DNA from: CAZFQG01 sp964520785
GTDB lineage: Bacteria > Planctomycetota > Planctomycetia > Pirellulales > Thermoguttaceae
Assembly (NCBI GenBank): GCA_964520785.1
Contig: CAZFQG010000089.1
Location: forward strand, 1-24,725
Direction: 5' to 3'
DNA: 24,725 nucleotides
The notes beneath the pieces were generated by a model that was not told the origin of the DNA, did no database searches, and saw only the letters and a program-made list of their open reading frames with translations. Positions 9,701-16,388 of this stretch are shown one piece after another (the stretch's first letter is position 1; each line of letters begins with the position of its first letter). A program made the translations under genes and the position numbers.

Positions 9701-11214
9701 GTAGCGTTTGCGTAAGTCCGGACGGGTCGCGGATTGCCGCGGGATTTGACGACCAGAGCGCCAAAGTCTGGGATATCGAGACCAAGGAAGTACTCCTCCA
9801 ACTCCGCGGCAAGGCGGACAGCGGTGGCGTGTCCGTGGCCTTCAGTCCCGAGGGAAAACTGCTCTGCGGCGGCTTTAAGGATGAACCGATGAAGATATGG
9901 GACGTCGACTCGGGACGAGAGGTCGTCGTTTTTCACGGCCGGCACACCAAGAAGTTGATCGCCTTGGCCTTCAGTCCGGACGGTGACTGGGTCGTCAGCG
10001 GTGGTCAAGATTGCGCGGTAAAGGTTTGGAACGCGAGCACCGGCGAGGAAGTTTGGACTCTTAACGGGCATACCGCTTACATATTGGATGTCTGCTTCAC
10101 CCCGGACGGCCGGCGAATCATCTCCAGCTCCCAAGATAGCGCGGTCAAGGTGTGGAACGCCTTGACCGGACGCATCACGCTGACGCTTCGTGGCCACGTC
10201 GGCCCGGTCTTGGCGGTCGCCTGTAGCCCGGACGGCCGGTTCGTCGCCAGTGGCGCGTACGATCAGACGGTCAAGATTTGGGACGGAAGTCTCCGCCAGC
10301 GGACCAAAACGTTCATCCGGCATACCGCCGACGTCTTGGGCGTGGCGTTCAGTTTTGACGGGAAGTGGATCGGAACCGCTTCGCGCGACGGCGCGGTCGT
10401 GTCGTGGGACGCGACGACCGGCCGAGAGTCGCAAGTGTTCAACAACCATCGCGGGGAGGTTACCTGTGTCGCGTTTACTCCCGATTCCCGGCATCTCGTC
10501 AGTGGCTCCGCGGATCGGACTATTCGAATCCACGATCCGATTACCGGGGAGTCCGGCGACGTGCTCGAAGGCCATCAGGGAGAGGTTACCGGCTTGGCCT
10601 TTGACTCCGATGGAAAGCGGCTGCTGAGCGTTTCTCGGGATTCCACCGTGAGAATCTGGGATTTCGAAACGCGGAGGGAGCTGGCGTCGTTTCGCATCCC
10701 CGACGTGTCGTGCGCCGCTTTCGACGTGAAGGGAGGAATGATTATCGTCGGCACGCGAAAGGGAACCGTTACGATTCGAGACGCCGAAAGTGGGTCCGTC
10801 CTTCTCGCCTTGCCGGCTCATGACGCGGCCGTTCAGTCGTTGGCCGTTCATCCCGGAGGAAGAAGGCTGGTCACCGCGTCGGACGACGGAACTCTCGTCC
10901 AGTGGAACGTGGACGTTGGAGAACCGATCGGTACGATGACGGGACACGTGGGGCCGGTTCTCGCCGCACGATATTCTCGGGACGGCCGGCGGCTCGTAAG
11001 CGCGGGCGCCGATTGCACCGTGCGTGAGTGGGATACCGAGAGCGGGAAGGAGCTGCGACAGCACCGGGGTCATGCCGGTCCAGTCAATAGCGTCGATTGG
11101 GAGCCGGACGGACGTCGCATCGTCAGCGGATCAGGGGATTATACGGCAAAAGTCTGGGAGCCTTCCGCAACGTCAGACCCGACCTTCGCGCACGTCGAAA
11201 CGGACGGAAAGTGA
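6724..11214 (+). CDS. Membrane Ser/Thr protein kinase with zinc-ribbon-like segment and ~21 WD40 repeats
   Basis: Numbering from ATG 6724 gives 1,496 residues; an in-frame GTG at 6679, preceded by AAGAGA, is an alternative start. The N-terminal ~140 residues are helical and unassigned. Then C146-x2-C149 and C166-x2-C169 form a zinc-ribbon-like unit. The Hanks-type kinase domain spans about 197-470: glycine loop G205-x-G207-x2-G210, lysine K227, HRD D319, DFG D337, then GTPAYMSPEQ. All catalytic residues are present, so it should be active. One transmembrane helix lies at about 482-506, followed by a helical stretch, then about 21 WD40 units from about 605 to 1485, enough for three seven-bladed propellers. 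In this topology the propellers would lie outside the cytoplasm and could act as a sensor. The sigma-factor gene ends 93 nt upstream, so cotranscription is likely. Confidence 0.93.
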   Translation: MGANYHFSEEEQYDFLEEAVFRLEESWRLRDDAALSEFLGPLDHPLRRRLLVELIKVDQEYRWESGRRKMLEDYFKEWPELLDVPESVEELIGAECETRAYLGDSVSADELRRRFAAFSERMDFDAIARSREPTSPPGHVDLHVRCPHCHRPVRITSDGPLHDVACPCCQSRFSVLGDSAAGEADGMRRCDGRRVAHYELVEKIGEGSFGTVWKARDTRLDCLVAIKLPRRSQLQDEDTERFMKEARAAAQLTHPNIVHIREVGIEGETSYIVSDFIEGTSLNEVMARRRFGCREAASICTKVAEALHYAHEKGVVHRDLKPSNVILDLAGQPHLLDFGLAKREAGEVTMTLDGQIIGTPAYMSPEQAKGGGHRADRRCDVYSLGVLLFEALTGEQPFRGNIRMLLKQVIEDEPPAPRKLDGHIPRDLETVCLRCLEKEPSRRFPTALAAADELRRFLGGEPVLSRPVGPMGRFWRWCKRRPVLVALVAALLFAAAGAIAISTFFALEANFQAAAAGQLATRLLEQRRVSAGNARAASREAAAAKTARDDAERALYSNQIALAQREWELGNLTSAWNHLDACRWDVRGWEHDYLFTSLNKGFRRFTGHLDRVRGVDFSPDGRWIASGAQDGMIKVWDTLTEREVLTIAAHQREVLCVAFGPEGRRLVSGAADRAVKIWDAETGELIHLCEGHEGRILLVAFSPDGKRIISGSVDGSLKCWDAATGESLFTCAGEPAGCSGAAYSPDGSRIVAVTRKALKMLDAEDGREIYAIRELPEILFCIAFSPDGRRVVFGGTNGLLRVHDADTGEEAFECVGHQFIVYGVGYLRDGSRIVSGGMDGTVRIWDSETGEEIRVLVGHGGIVYDIAIEPEGNRIASASLDNSVVVWKDWDVPRIRTLVGHLFSVTDVVFSPDGSRLATASRDCHIKVWDTATWREIMAIGGHASAVTSVVFSPDGRYIVSGSLDRTIRIWDVFSGKQVDVIEAGRTRTETVSSVCVSPDGSRIAAGFDDQSAKVWDIETKEVLLQLRGKADSGGVSVAFSPEGKLLCGGFKDEPMKIWDVDSGREVVVFHGRHTKKLIALAFSPDGDWVVSGGQDCAVKVWNASTGEEVWTLNGHTAYILDVCFTPDGRRIISSSQDSAVKVWNALTGRITLTLRGHVGPVLAVACSPDGRFVASGAYDQTVKIWDGSLRQRTKTFIRHTADVLGVAFSFDGKWIGTASRDGAVVSWDATTGRESQVFNNHRGEVTCVAFTPDSRHLVSGSADRTIRIHDPITGESGDVLEGHQGEVTGLAFDSDGKRLLSVSRDSTVRIWDFETRRELASFRIPDVSCAAFDVKGGMIIVGTRKGTVTIRDAESGSVLLALPAHDAAVQSLAVHPGGRRLVTASDDGTLVQWNVDVGEPIGTMTGHVGPVLAARYSRDGRRLVSAGADCTVREWDTESGKELRQHRGHAGPVNSVDWEPDGRRIVSGSGDYTAKVWEPSATSDPTFAHVETDGK

Positions 11215-11287
11215 AGGGGGACTTCAAAGACCGGTCGACGCCGATTGGTGGTTCCGTCCCGCCGGTCCATTCCGCCGGCTGTTTGGA

Positions 11288-12373
11288 CTAACGTTGATTC
11301 GAGCCTTCGGTTGAACGCTCGGCAGCGCCCTCAAAGAGCACGCCGCGGATCGCTCCGCGAAGCTCCTGTTTCAGTTCGCTCGGGTTCGCTCCGTTCTCTA
11401 TTCTGCGTTGAGCCTCGGCCGCGAGCTTTTCCAGCGCTTGGAGCTGAGACGTACTGAGATCGCTTTCAGCGGCCGGCGGTCGCGAGACCGGTGCCCCGTT
11501 CTCGGATTCCGCGTTTCCGGGGAGCATGGGCACCGGTTGCGCTGGATGGTCTTCGGCTTCCTCGAACAGTTCGCGAAAGAGTGACTTCACCTCTTCAGTT
11601 ATTGGGACCCGACTGTTCCTGTAAACATCCTCGATGGAGAGGCGAGGTTTCGTCTTGCGCGTGGCCGTCGATTCCGTGGAATGGCCCGAGCTTCCGGTCG
11701 TTTGGTTTCCGTATTTCGGGCGCCGCGAGAGTCTATCCGGAGTATTGCGGGTAACATCAGAACCGCCGCGTGTCCGTACCGATATGGAAGACCCTGAATC
11801 GTTCGTGTGGAGTTGAATCGCGATGGCGAAAGCGATGAATACGACGACGGGAAACACAAAGCAGCCGATCAGGCTAAGAAGCGTTACCGGATTACCGAGC
11901 CCAGCGGTGAATCGGGGACGGCCCCTCAGGAGACGTCGAAGCCATCCACCCTTTGACTTCGATCGGTAAAAAGACAAGTCCTCGATCCGCTCCAACCCGA
12001 CGCAGTACCGGTCACCCGGATTCACTACCGTTTGAATCGTTCCGGATTCATCTTGTTCGACAACCTGAATCCGGGAGTCCTCGTCACAGGGCCGCACGTA
12101 GGCCACTCGCGCGCGATATCGTCCGCGATTCACGCGTACCTCGATGATATCGTCCCGTTTGAAGGGGGGTGAACTCTCGACGTAAAGGCCGAAACCGCCG
12201 CCGGACTCGTTCAGGAGCCGAGCAGGGATTTCGAGGTCACCGACGACCAGCTCGACCTCGGCGCATTCCCCCTGAGCCGGGATACGAAACGCTTTGCGTT
12301 TTTCCGTTTGCACAGTCTCCGTGTCCATGGTATCTGTGTTGTTTCCCTCGCGCGAAAGGCTACCCGAACACAT
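11288..12373 (-). CDS. Membrane-anchored PilZ-domain protein (predicted c-di-GMP receptor)
   Basis: The N-terminal domain (about residues 22-130, counted from ATG 12373) carries the canonical c-di-GMP signature: R26-x3-R30 (RKAFR) and N55-x-S57-x2-G60 (NESGGG), 24 residues apart, followed by beta strands (IIEVRVNRGRYRARVAYV). A hydrophobic helix (about 164-187) then crosses the membrane. The C-terminal part is polar, Ser/Thr/Arg-rich and low-complexity, and ends with a helical segment rich in Glu, Ala and Gln (about 307-350) that could be a coiled coil. PilZ domains usually transmit the c-di-GMP level to motility, secretion or polysaccharide machinery; the partner here is unknown. The ATG at 12328 is an equally possible start because neither has a strong Shine-Dalgarno. 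The gene is convergent with the kinase gene, with 73 nt between them. Confidence 0.8.
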   Translation of the reverse strand: MCSGSLSREGNNTDTMDTETVQTEKRKAFRIPAQGECAEVELVVGDLEIPARLLNESGGGFGLYVESSPPFKRDDIIEVRVNRGRYRARVAYVRPCDEDSRIQVVEQDESGTIQTVVNPGDRYCVGLERIEDLSFYRSKSKGGWLRRLLRGRPRFTAGLGNPVTLLSLIGCFVFPVVVFIAFAIAIQLHTNDSGSSISVRTRGGSDVTRNTPDRLSRRPKYGNQTTGSSGHSTESTATRKTKPRLSIEDVYRNSRVPITEEVKSLFRELFEEAEDHPAQPVPMLPGNAESENGAPVSRPPAAESDLSTSQLQALEKLAAEAQRRIENGANPSELKQELRGAIRGVLFEGAAERSTEGSNQR

Positions 12374-12507
12374 GACAGGATCCCGGGTGGTGTTCGATTC
12401 GGTGTTCTTACTAAATAGATAGCATACGAAGCCGATACCGGAGGCGTTGCCGCTTTTATCGATGGAATCGGTAGATCCGGTGCATCTTCGAAACGGTTTG
12501 GTGCGGC

Positions 12508-12527
12508 ATTACCTCATAGGGGGTAAT
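12508..12527. repeat. 6-bp dyad upstream of the PilZ gene
   Basis: ATTACC (12508-12513) and GGTAAT (12522-12527) form a perfect inverted repeat with an 8-nt spacer in the 248-nt gap between the PilZ gene start and the end of the fusion gene. It could be an operator or a small hairpin. No convincing promoter hexamers were found nearby. Confidence 0.3.
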
Positions 12528-12621
12528 CACTTCTGCTCGCTGGAGGTTAGCTTCGCTCCTCCCTGCGCGCCATTTGACCCGGCGGCTTCGAGCAGCGGAC
12601 ACGAAGAAACACCCCGAGACG

Positions 12622-14427
12622 TCACTTCGAATGATCCGAAACCACTCCCAGGATGGTTTCGACGAGGTGGACGAGCAGGTTCCGAAGTTCGCGGGGCTGG
12701 ACCGTTTCGGCGACCTCGATGGCTCGTTTCGCCTGCTTCGCGATGAGGGCCGCCGCTCTTTCGAAGACACCGGCTTGGCGATAAAGGGTGCGGACCGTGG
12801 CGACGCGAGCCTCGGCCGGTTCGCCGGATTCGCCCGCCGAGACCAGAACGGCGCGATCACTCTCGCCCAGGCTTTCCATGGCAAACGCCCAGAGAAGCGT
12901 CGCCCGATGGGAAAGGACGTCGCCGGCCGCGGAACGCTTGTTCGAATCGTCTTGTTTCCAATCGTCCAGGTCGTTGCGAATTTGGAATGCCGTGCCGAGA
13001 TAGCGAGAGAACCGGGCCAGCGAATCGCCCGCGTCGGCAGGTTCGCCGGCGAGGCGGATTCCGGACAAGAGGGCCGCCTCGAACGCCGGCGCGGTCTTCA
13101 GGGCATAGATTTTCACCGCGTCCAGCGGCGTCAGTCTCTTGTCTTCTCGTCGTTGCCAGGCGAGCTCCGCCCCCTGCCCCTCGCTCAGGCGCGTGTGGGC
13201 CGTCGCCAGCATCCCCAGAATATCGGCCGCCGCGCCGGGCTCGATAGTCCGCCGCGATTCAGCCACCAGCCGGTACCCCAGTCCAATCAGATAATCACCC
13301 ACGTTCACCGCGGTCGGGACGTCATGGGCCGCATGAACCGTAGGACGCCCGTAACGGTAGGCGTCGCCGTCTTCAATGTCATCATGCACGAGCGACGCCT
13401 TGTGGAATACCTCCATCGCCGCCGCCACGCGAAACACGTCCTCAGGCCACGCGTCAATCGCCGCCGCCCCGTCGGAACCGGTACCCTTGCCGCCGGTTAC
13501 CGCGTCATAGGCCGCCAGCGTCACGAAGGGACGGGCCCGTTTTCCACCCGCCAAAAGAAACTCCCTGGCAATCGCCTCGGCGACGGCCATTGGATCAAGC
13601 CTCGCGGCCTGCGTCGCGTTCGCCGCGGCGGGTTGCTCCGGCGCCCGCCTGGGCGGGATCAGCGCGCTGAAAACACCGGTTCGGAATATCCCCGCCGCCG
13701 CGCGCATCAAGTGCATGTAGGTTCGTCCCGGAGCCTTCGCGGGGCGATAAGGGGTCTCGATCATCTCGACGACCCAGTCGGCGTCGGTCGTCGTCTCGCG
13801 GCACGCGTTCTTGTGAAGCGGCACCGCCATGCTGGGGATACCCGCCGCCAGGACCCGGTCGAGGGACCGCTCCAATACGTCCAGGCACGAAACGCCGAGG
13901 ATCGCGTCCGCCTTGCCCTCGAGAATCGCCTGCATTACGACGGGAGACCCCTCCGCGACGAGTATCTGATAACCCAGGGTCTCCGCCCTCGCCACCAACG
14001 AGCCAAGACGGCAGCGCCCACACCGCAGGCACCGCAACTGCGTTTCATCGAACTCGGCGGGGCACTCATCCGGATTACGCAGACAGTGGGGAAGCAGCAG
14101 CAGCCGCCGTTCGTACGGCGTGGCGATTATTTGCTCGCGCCAATAAGCGGAGCCCAGCGTGACCATGGTCCACCCCAAATACGCCTCCGGCATGCCCAGC
14201 GCAGAGATGACCTTCGATCCTTCGCGACGGATGTCCGACTCCAACAACGGCCACTCGCGGCTCAGTCCGGCGGCGGCGGAGAACACCCGCTGGCGAATCG
14301 CTTCTCGGAGAGTGCGCGTGGGGGGCACGACCTTGATATCATTCGCGGGCGAAGCGGTGGGGGTGGGAGGGTTGGACAGCAAAGCAGTCGCTCGTCGCGG
14401 TGGGGGAAGGCGCGGCAAAATTAGCAC
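12622..14427 (-). CDS. DUF116 - polyprenyl (trans-isoprenyl) diphosphate synthase fusion
   Basis: The 601-residue protein joins two unrelated domains. Residues about 65-230 match the DUF116 pattern: RRLLLLPHCLR with C115 and C122, then a Cys cluster C133-x2-C136-x2-C139 (CLRCGRC) that could bind metal or an Fe-S cluster, and later C181 and C209. After a Pro/Ala linker, residues about 275-595 form a class I trans-prenyltransferase: GGKRARP (294-300), first Asp-rich motif DDIED (349-353), EGQGAEL, K444-T445, and second motif FQIRNDLDDW (481-490). The second motif has Asn in place of its first Asp, a substitution some relatives appear to tolerate. This half should condense isopentenyl diphosphate with an allylic diphosphate; chain length is unknown. 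The GTG at 14427 is the only early start that covers the N-terminal domain. A near-consensus promoter lies upstream. Confidence 0.9.
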   Translation of the reverse strand: MLILPRLPPPRRATALLSNPPTPTASPANDIKVVPPTRTLREAIRQRVFSAAAGLSREWPLLESDIRREGSKVISALGMPEAYLGWTMVTLGSAYWREQIIATPYERRLLLLPHCLRNPDECPAEFDETQLRCLRCGRCRLGSLVARAETLGYQILVAEGSPVVMQAILEGKADAILGVSCLDVLERSLDRVLAAGIPSMAVPLHKNACRETTTDADWVVEMIETPYRPAKAPGRTYMHLMRAAAGIFRTGVFSALIPPRRAPEQPAAANATQAARLDPMAVAEAIAREFLLAGGKRARPFVTLAAYDAVTGGKGTGSDGAAAIDAWPEDVFRVAAAMEVFHKASLVHDDIEDGDAYRYGRPTVHAAHDVPTAVNVGDYLIGLGYRLVAESRRTIEPGAAADILGMLATAHTRLSEGQGAELAWQRREDKRLTPLDAVKIYALKTAPAFEAALLSGIRLAGEPADAGDSLARFSRYLGTAFQIRNDLDDWKQDDSNKRSAAGDVLSHRATLLWAFAMESLGESDRAVLVSAGESGEPAEARVATVRTLYRQAGVFERAAALIAKQAKRAIEVAETVQPRELRNLLVHLVETILGVVSDHSK

Positions 14428-14484
14428 TTATTACTGACAATTGCTTGAATGCCACTTGCCGAAGGGAGGCACTACCGAATTCTT

Positions 14485-14513
14485 ATTATAACCGCGTTCC
14501 GATCCGCGATCAA
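14485..14513 (-). promoter_or_regulatory. Sigma-70-type promoter of the DUF116-prenyl synthase gene
   Basis: Read on the - strand, TTGATC (14508-14513) and a perfect TATAAT (14485-14490) are separated by exactly 17 nt. The -10 lies 57 nt upstream of the GTG start, giving a short leader. It sits in the 289-nt gap after lysS, so the fusion gene need not depend on lysS transcription. Confidence 0.7.
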
Positions 14514-14716
14514 TCGTTGAGCAAGACGCTGGCCAGTCCCCCTGAAAGAGCTAAAATCGCCCTGAAGAGTCGGTGAGCGTGCCGCTGGTCCGGTAACGAA
14601 AGCCGCGGGCGCCTCAAGCCCGGAAGAACCAAGCCCGAAAGAAACCGAAACCGGCGTGTCGAAAAACCCCGACGAGAACCCCGAGAAGAGAGTCCGGCTT
14701 GAAATCGTGCGCCTCG

Positions 14717-16246
14717 CTAACACTCCGCCTCCGGCCGCAACAGCGGAAAGAGGATGATCTCGCGAATCGTCTGGCTGTCCGTCAACAACATTACCAACCG
14801 GTCGATCCCGATACCCAATCCGCCGGCGGGGGGCATGCCGTGACGGAGTGCGCGGATGAAATCGCGGTCCATCTTCGCCATCGAATCCTCCTCCGCCTGG
14901 CCGGCCAACTGGCGGCTGAAAAGCTCCTCTTGCAGATCCGGATCGTTCAGCTCAGTGTAGGCATTCGCCACTTCCATCCCCTGGACGAACAGTTCGAAAC
15001 GCTCGGCGATGTCCGAGTGGCCCAACTTCCGCTTCGTCAGCGGACAGATCGTCGCCGGGTAGTCGGTGACGAAAACCGGTCCGACCAGAGCGTCTTCCAC
15101 TTTTTCCTCGAACAGCTCGTTCTTGACGACGTCCGGATGCTTCCCCTGGGTGTCCATTCCGAGAGACTCCGCCAGCTTCTTCATGCCCTCGACGTCGCTT
15201 GGTTCGACCCCGGTATGCTCCGCGAAGAGTTCGTCGTATGTTTTTCGCTTAAACGGGGGCGTGAAGTCGATTTCCTTCTCGCCCCAGTGGAGCTTCATGT
15301 CCTGCCCCGTCGCCTTCACCGCCTCGACGATGATCTTCTCGGTCAGGTCCATCATCGAACGGTAATCGCCGTATGCCTGATAGGCTTCCAGCATCGTGAA
15401 CTCGGGATTATGCCGGGGGCTGATCCCTTCGTTCCGGTAAACCCGGCCGAGTTCGTACACCCGTTCGATGCCTCCCACCAGGAGCCGCTTCAGGTGGAGT
15501 TCCAGCGCGATCCGCATGTAGAGGTCGATATCGAGCGCGTTGTGGTGCGTGATGAACGGCCGCGCGGCGGCCCCGCCGGCGATGGCGTGGAGCGTCGGAC
15601 CTTCCACCTCGACGAAGCCCTCCCCGGCCAGTGTCGTGCGGATGGAATGGACGATCTTCGTGCGGCGCACGAACCGTTCGAGAACGCCTTCGTTATGGAT
15701 AAGGTCCAGGTACCGCATCCGCTGACGGAGTTCCGGGTCTTGCAGGCCCTTGAACTTGGCGGGAGGCGTTTCGATCGACTTGGTCAGAAAATGGACTTCC
15801 GAGACGAAGATCGTCAATTCGCCCGTATTGGTACGGCCCAGTTCCCCGTCGACCCCGATGATATCTCCCAGGTCCAACTGCTGGACCAACTCCCAGTTCC
15901 CGTCGCCGATCTGTTTCTTTCCGATGAAGAGCTGGATGACGCCGGTCCAGTCTTGGATGTTGGCGAAGACCAGCTTTCCCGTCTTCCGCTGGAGCATGAT
16001 CCGGCCGGCCGCACGGACCTTGGGGCCGGATTGCCGCGGTCTCCCCCCTTCTTCGTTTGACGGGAGGACTTCGATTTCTCCCTCTCTGGCACGAATCGCG
16101 GCGATGGCGACATGGCCGTCAAACCGGCCGCCCCAAGGATCAATTCCCATCGACCGAATCTTTTCCAGCTTTTCCCTTCGCGCTGCTTCGAGTGCTGCGC
16201 CGCCGACTGCTTGTTCGTTCTCTGCCATGGAAGGTCTCGTGACCAT
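14717..16246 (-). CDS. lysS: Lysyl-tRNA synthetase, class II
   Basis: The enzyme charges tRNA-Lys in the cytoplasm. The 509-residue length is normal. The N-terminal OB-fold anticodon-binding domain lies at about 76-155. The class II catalytic domain shows motif 1 around GFVEVEGPTLH, the LysRS-typical GGAAARPFITHHNALD (224-239), motif 2 RVYRNEGISPRHNPEFT (268-284), and motif 3 near the C-terminus (GGLGIGIDRLVML followed by TIREIILFP). These features separate it from AspRS and AsnRS. The motif 1 segment reads PTLH where I would expect something like PMM, a minor deviation. The start is ambiguous: ATG 16246, or ATG 16228 six codons later (MAENEQ); a three-fold 16-bp repeat abuts the former. It probably has its own promoter at 16361-16388. 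Confidence 0.96.
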   Translation of the reverse strand: MVTRPSMAENEQAVGGAALEAARREKLEKIRSMGIDPWGGRFDGHVAIAAIRAREGEIEVLPSNEEGGRPRQSGPKVRAAGRIMLQRKTGKLVFANIQDWTGVIQLFIGKKQIGDGNWELVQQLDLGDIIGVDGELGRTNTGELTIFVSEVHFLTKSIETPPAKFKGLQDPELRQRMRYLDLIHNEGVLERFVRRTKIVHSIRTTLAGEGFVEVEGPTLHAIAGGAAARPFITHHNALDIDLYMRIALELHLKRLLVGGIERVYELGRVYRNEGISPRHNPEFTMLEAYQAYGDYRSMMDLTEKIIVEAVKATGQDMKLHWGEKEIDFTPPFKRKTYDELFAEHTGVEPSDVEGMKKLAESLGMDTQGKHPDVVKNELFEEKVEDALVGPVFVTDYPATICPLTKRKLGHSDIAERFELFVQGMEVANAYTELNDPDLQEELFSRQLAGQAEEDSMAKMDRDFIRALRHGMPPAGGLGIGIDRLVMLLTDSQTIREIILFPLLRPEAEC

Positions 16247-16249
16247 GAA

Positions 16250-16290
16250 TCTACTAGACGTTGTATCTACTAGACCGCATGTCTACTAAA
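16250..16290 (-). repeat. lysS: Three direct repeats with 16-bp period in the lysS leader
   Basis: On the + strand TCTACTAGAC occurs at 16250-16259 and 16266-16275, and TCTACTAAA at 16282-16290, so the units start exactly 16 bp apart. Seven bases (TCTACTA) are shared by all three and ten by two. They lie 4 nt upstream of the ATG at 16246, inside the predicted leader. They could be a protein-binding array or slippage products. Confidence 0.75.
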
Positions 16291-16360
16291 AAGTTGTGAT
16301 GTGTATAGCTAATTGCCGAATCAGTCCGAAGTCATTACCGCTGGCGAGTAGAAGGCGACT

Positions 16361-16388
16361 ATTATAACCGAGGCGCGTTTTGTTGGAA
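16361..16388 (-). promoter_or_regulatory. lysS: Candidate lysS promoter
   Basis: On the - strand a perfect TATAAT (16361-16366) is preceded, after 16 nt, by TTCCAA (16383-16388), a weak -35. The -10 overlaps the stop codon of the upstream secreted-protein gene. The resulting leader would be about 105 nt and contain the 16-bp repeat array. Confidence 0.5.

Noticed and set aside
9046..11073. 675-codon open frame on the - strand opposite the WD40 array
   Set aside because: Its pseudo-repeats are the antisense of the WD40 repeats; the kinase frame is certain.
12574..14424. 616-codon + strand frame opposite the DUF116-prenyl synthase gene
   Set aside because: It is Arg-rich without motifs, whereas the - strand shows both Asp-rich prenyltransferase motifs.
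14472..14723. 83-codon - strand frame after lysS
   Set aside because: It overlaps the lysS stop and the TTGATC/TATAAT promoter, and its composition is low-complexity.
14699..16060. 453-codon + strand frame opposite lysS
   Set aside because: The - strand is unmistakably lysyl-tRNA synthetase.
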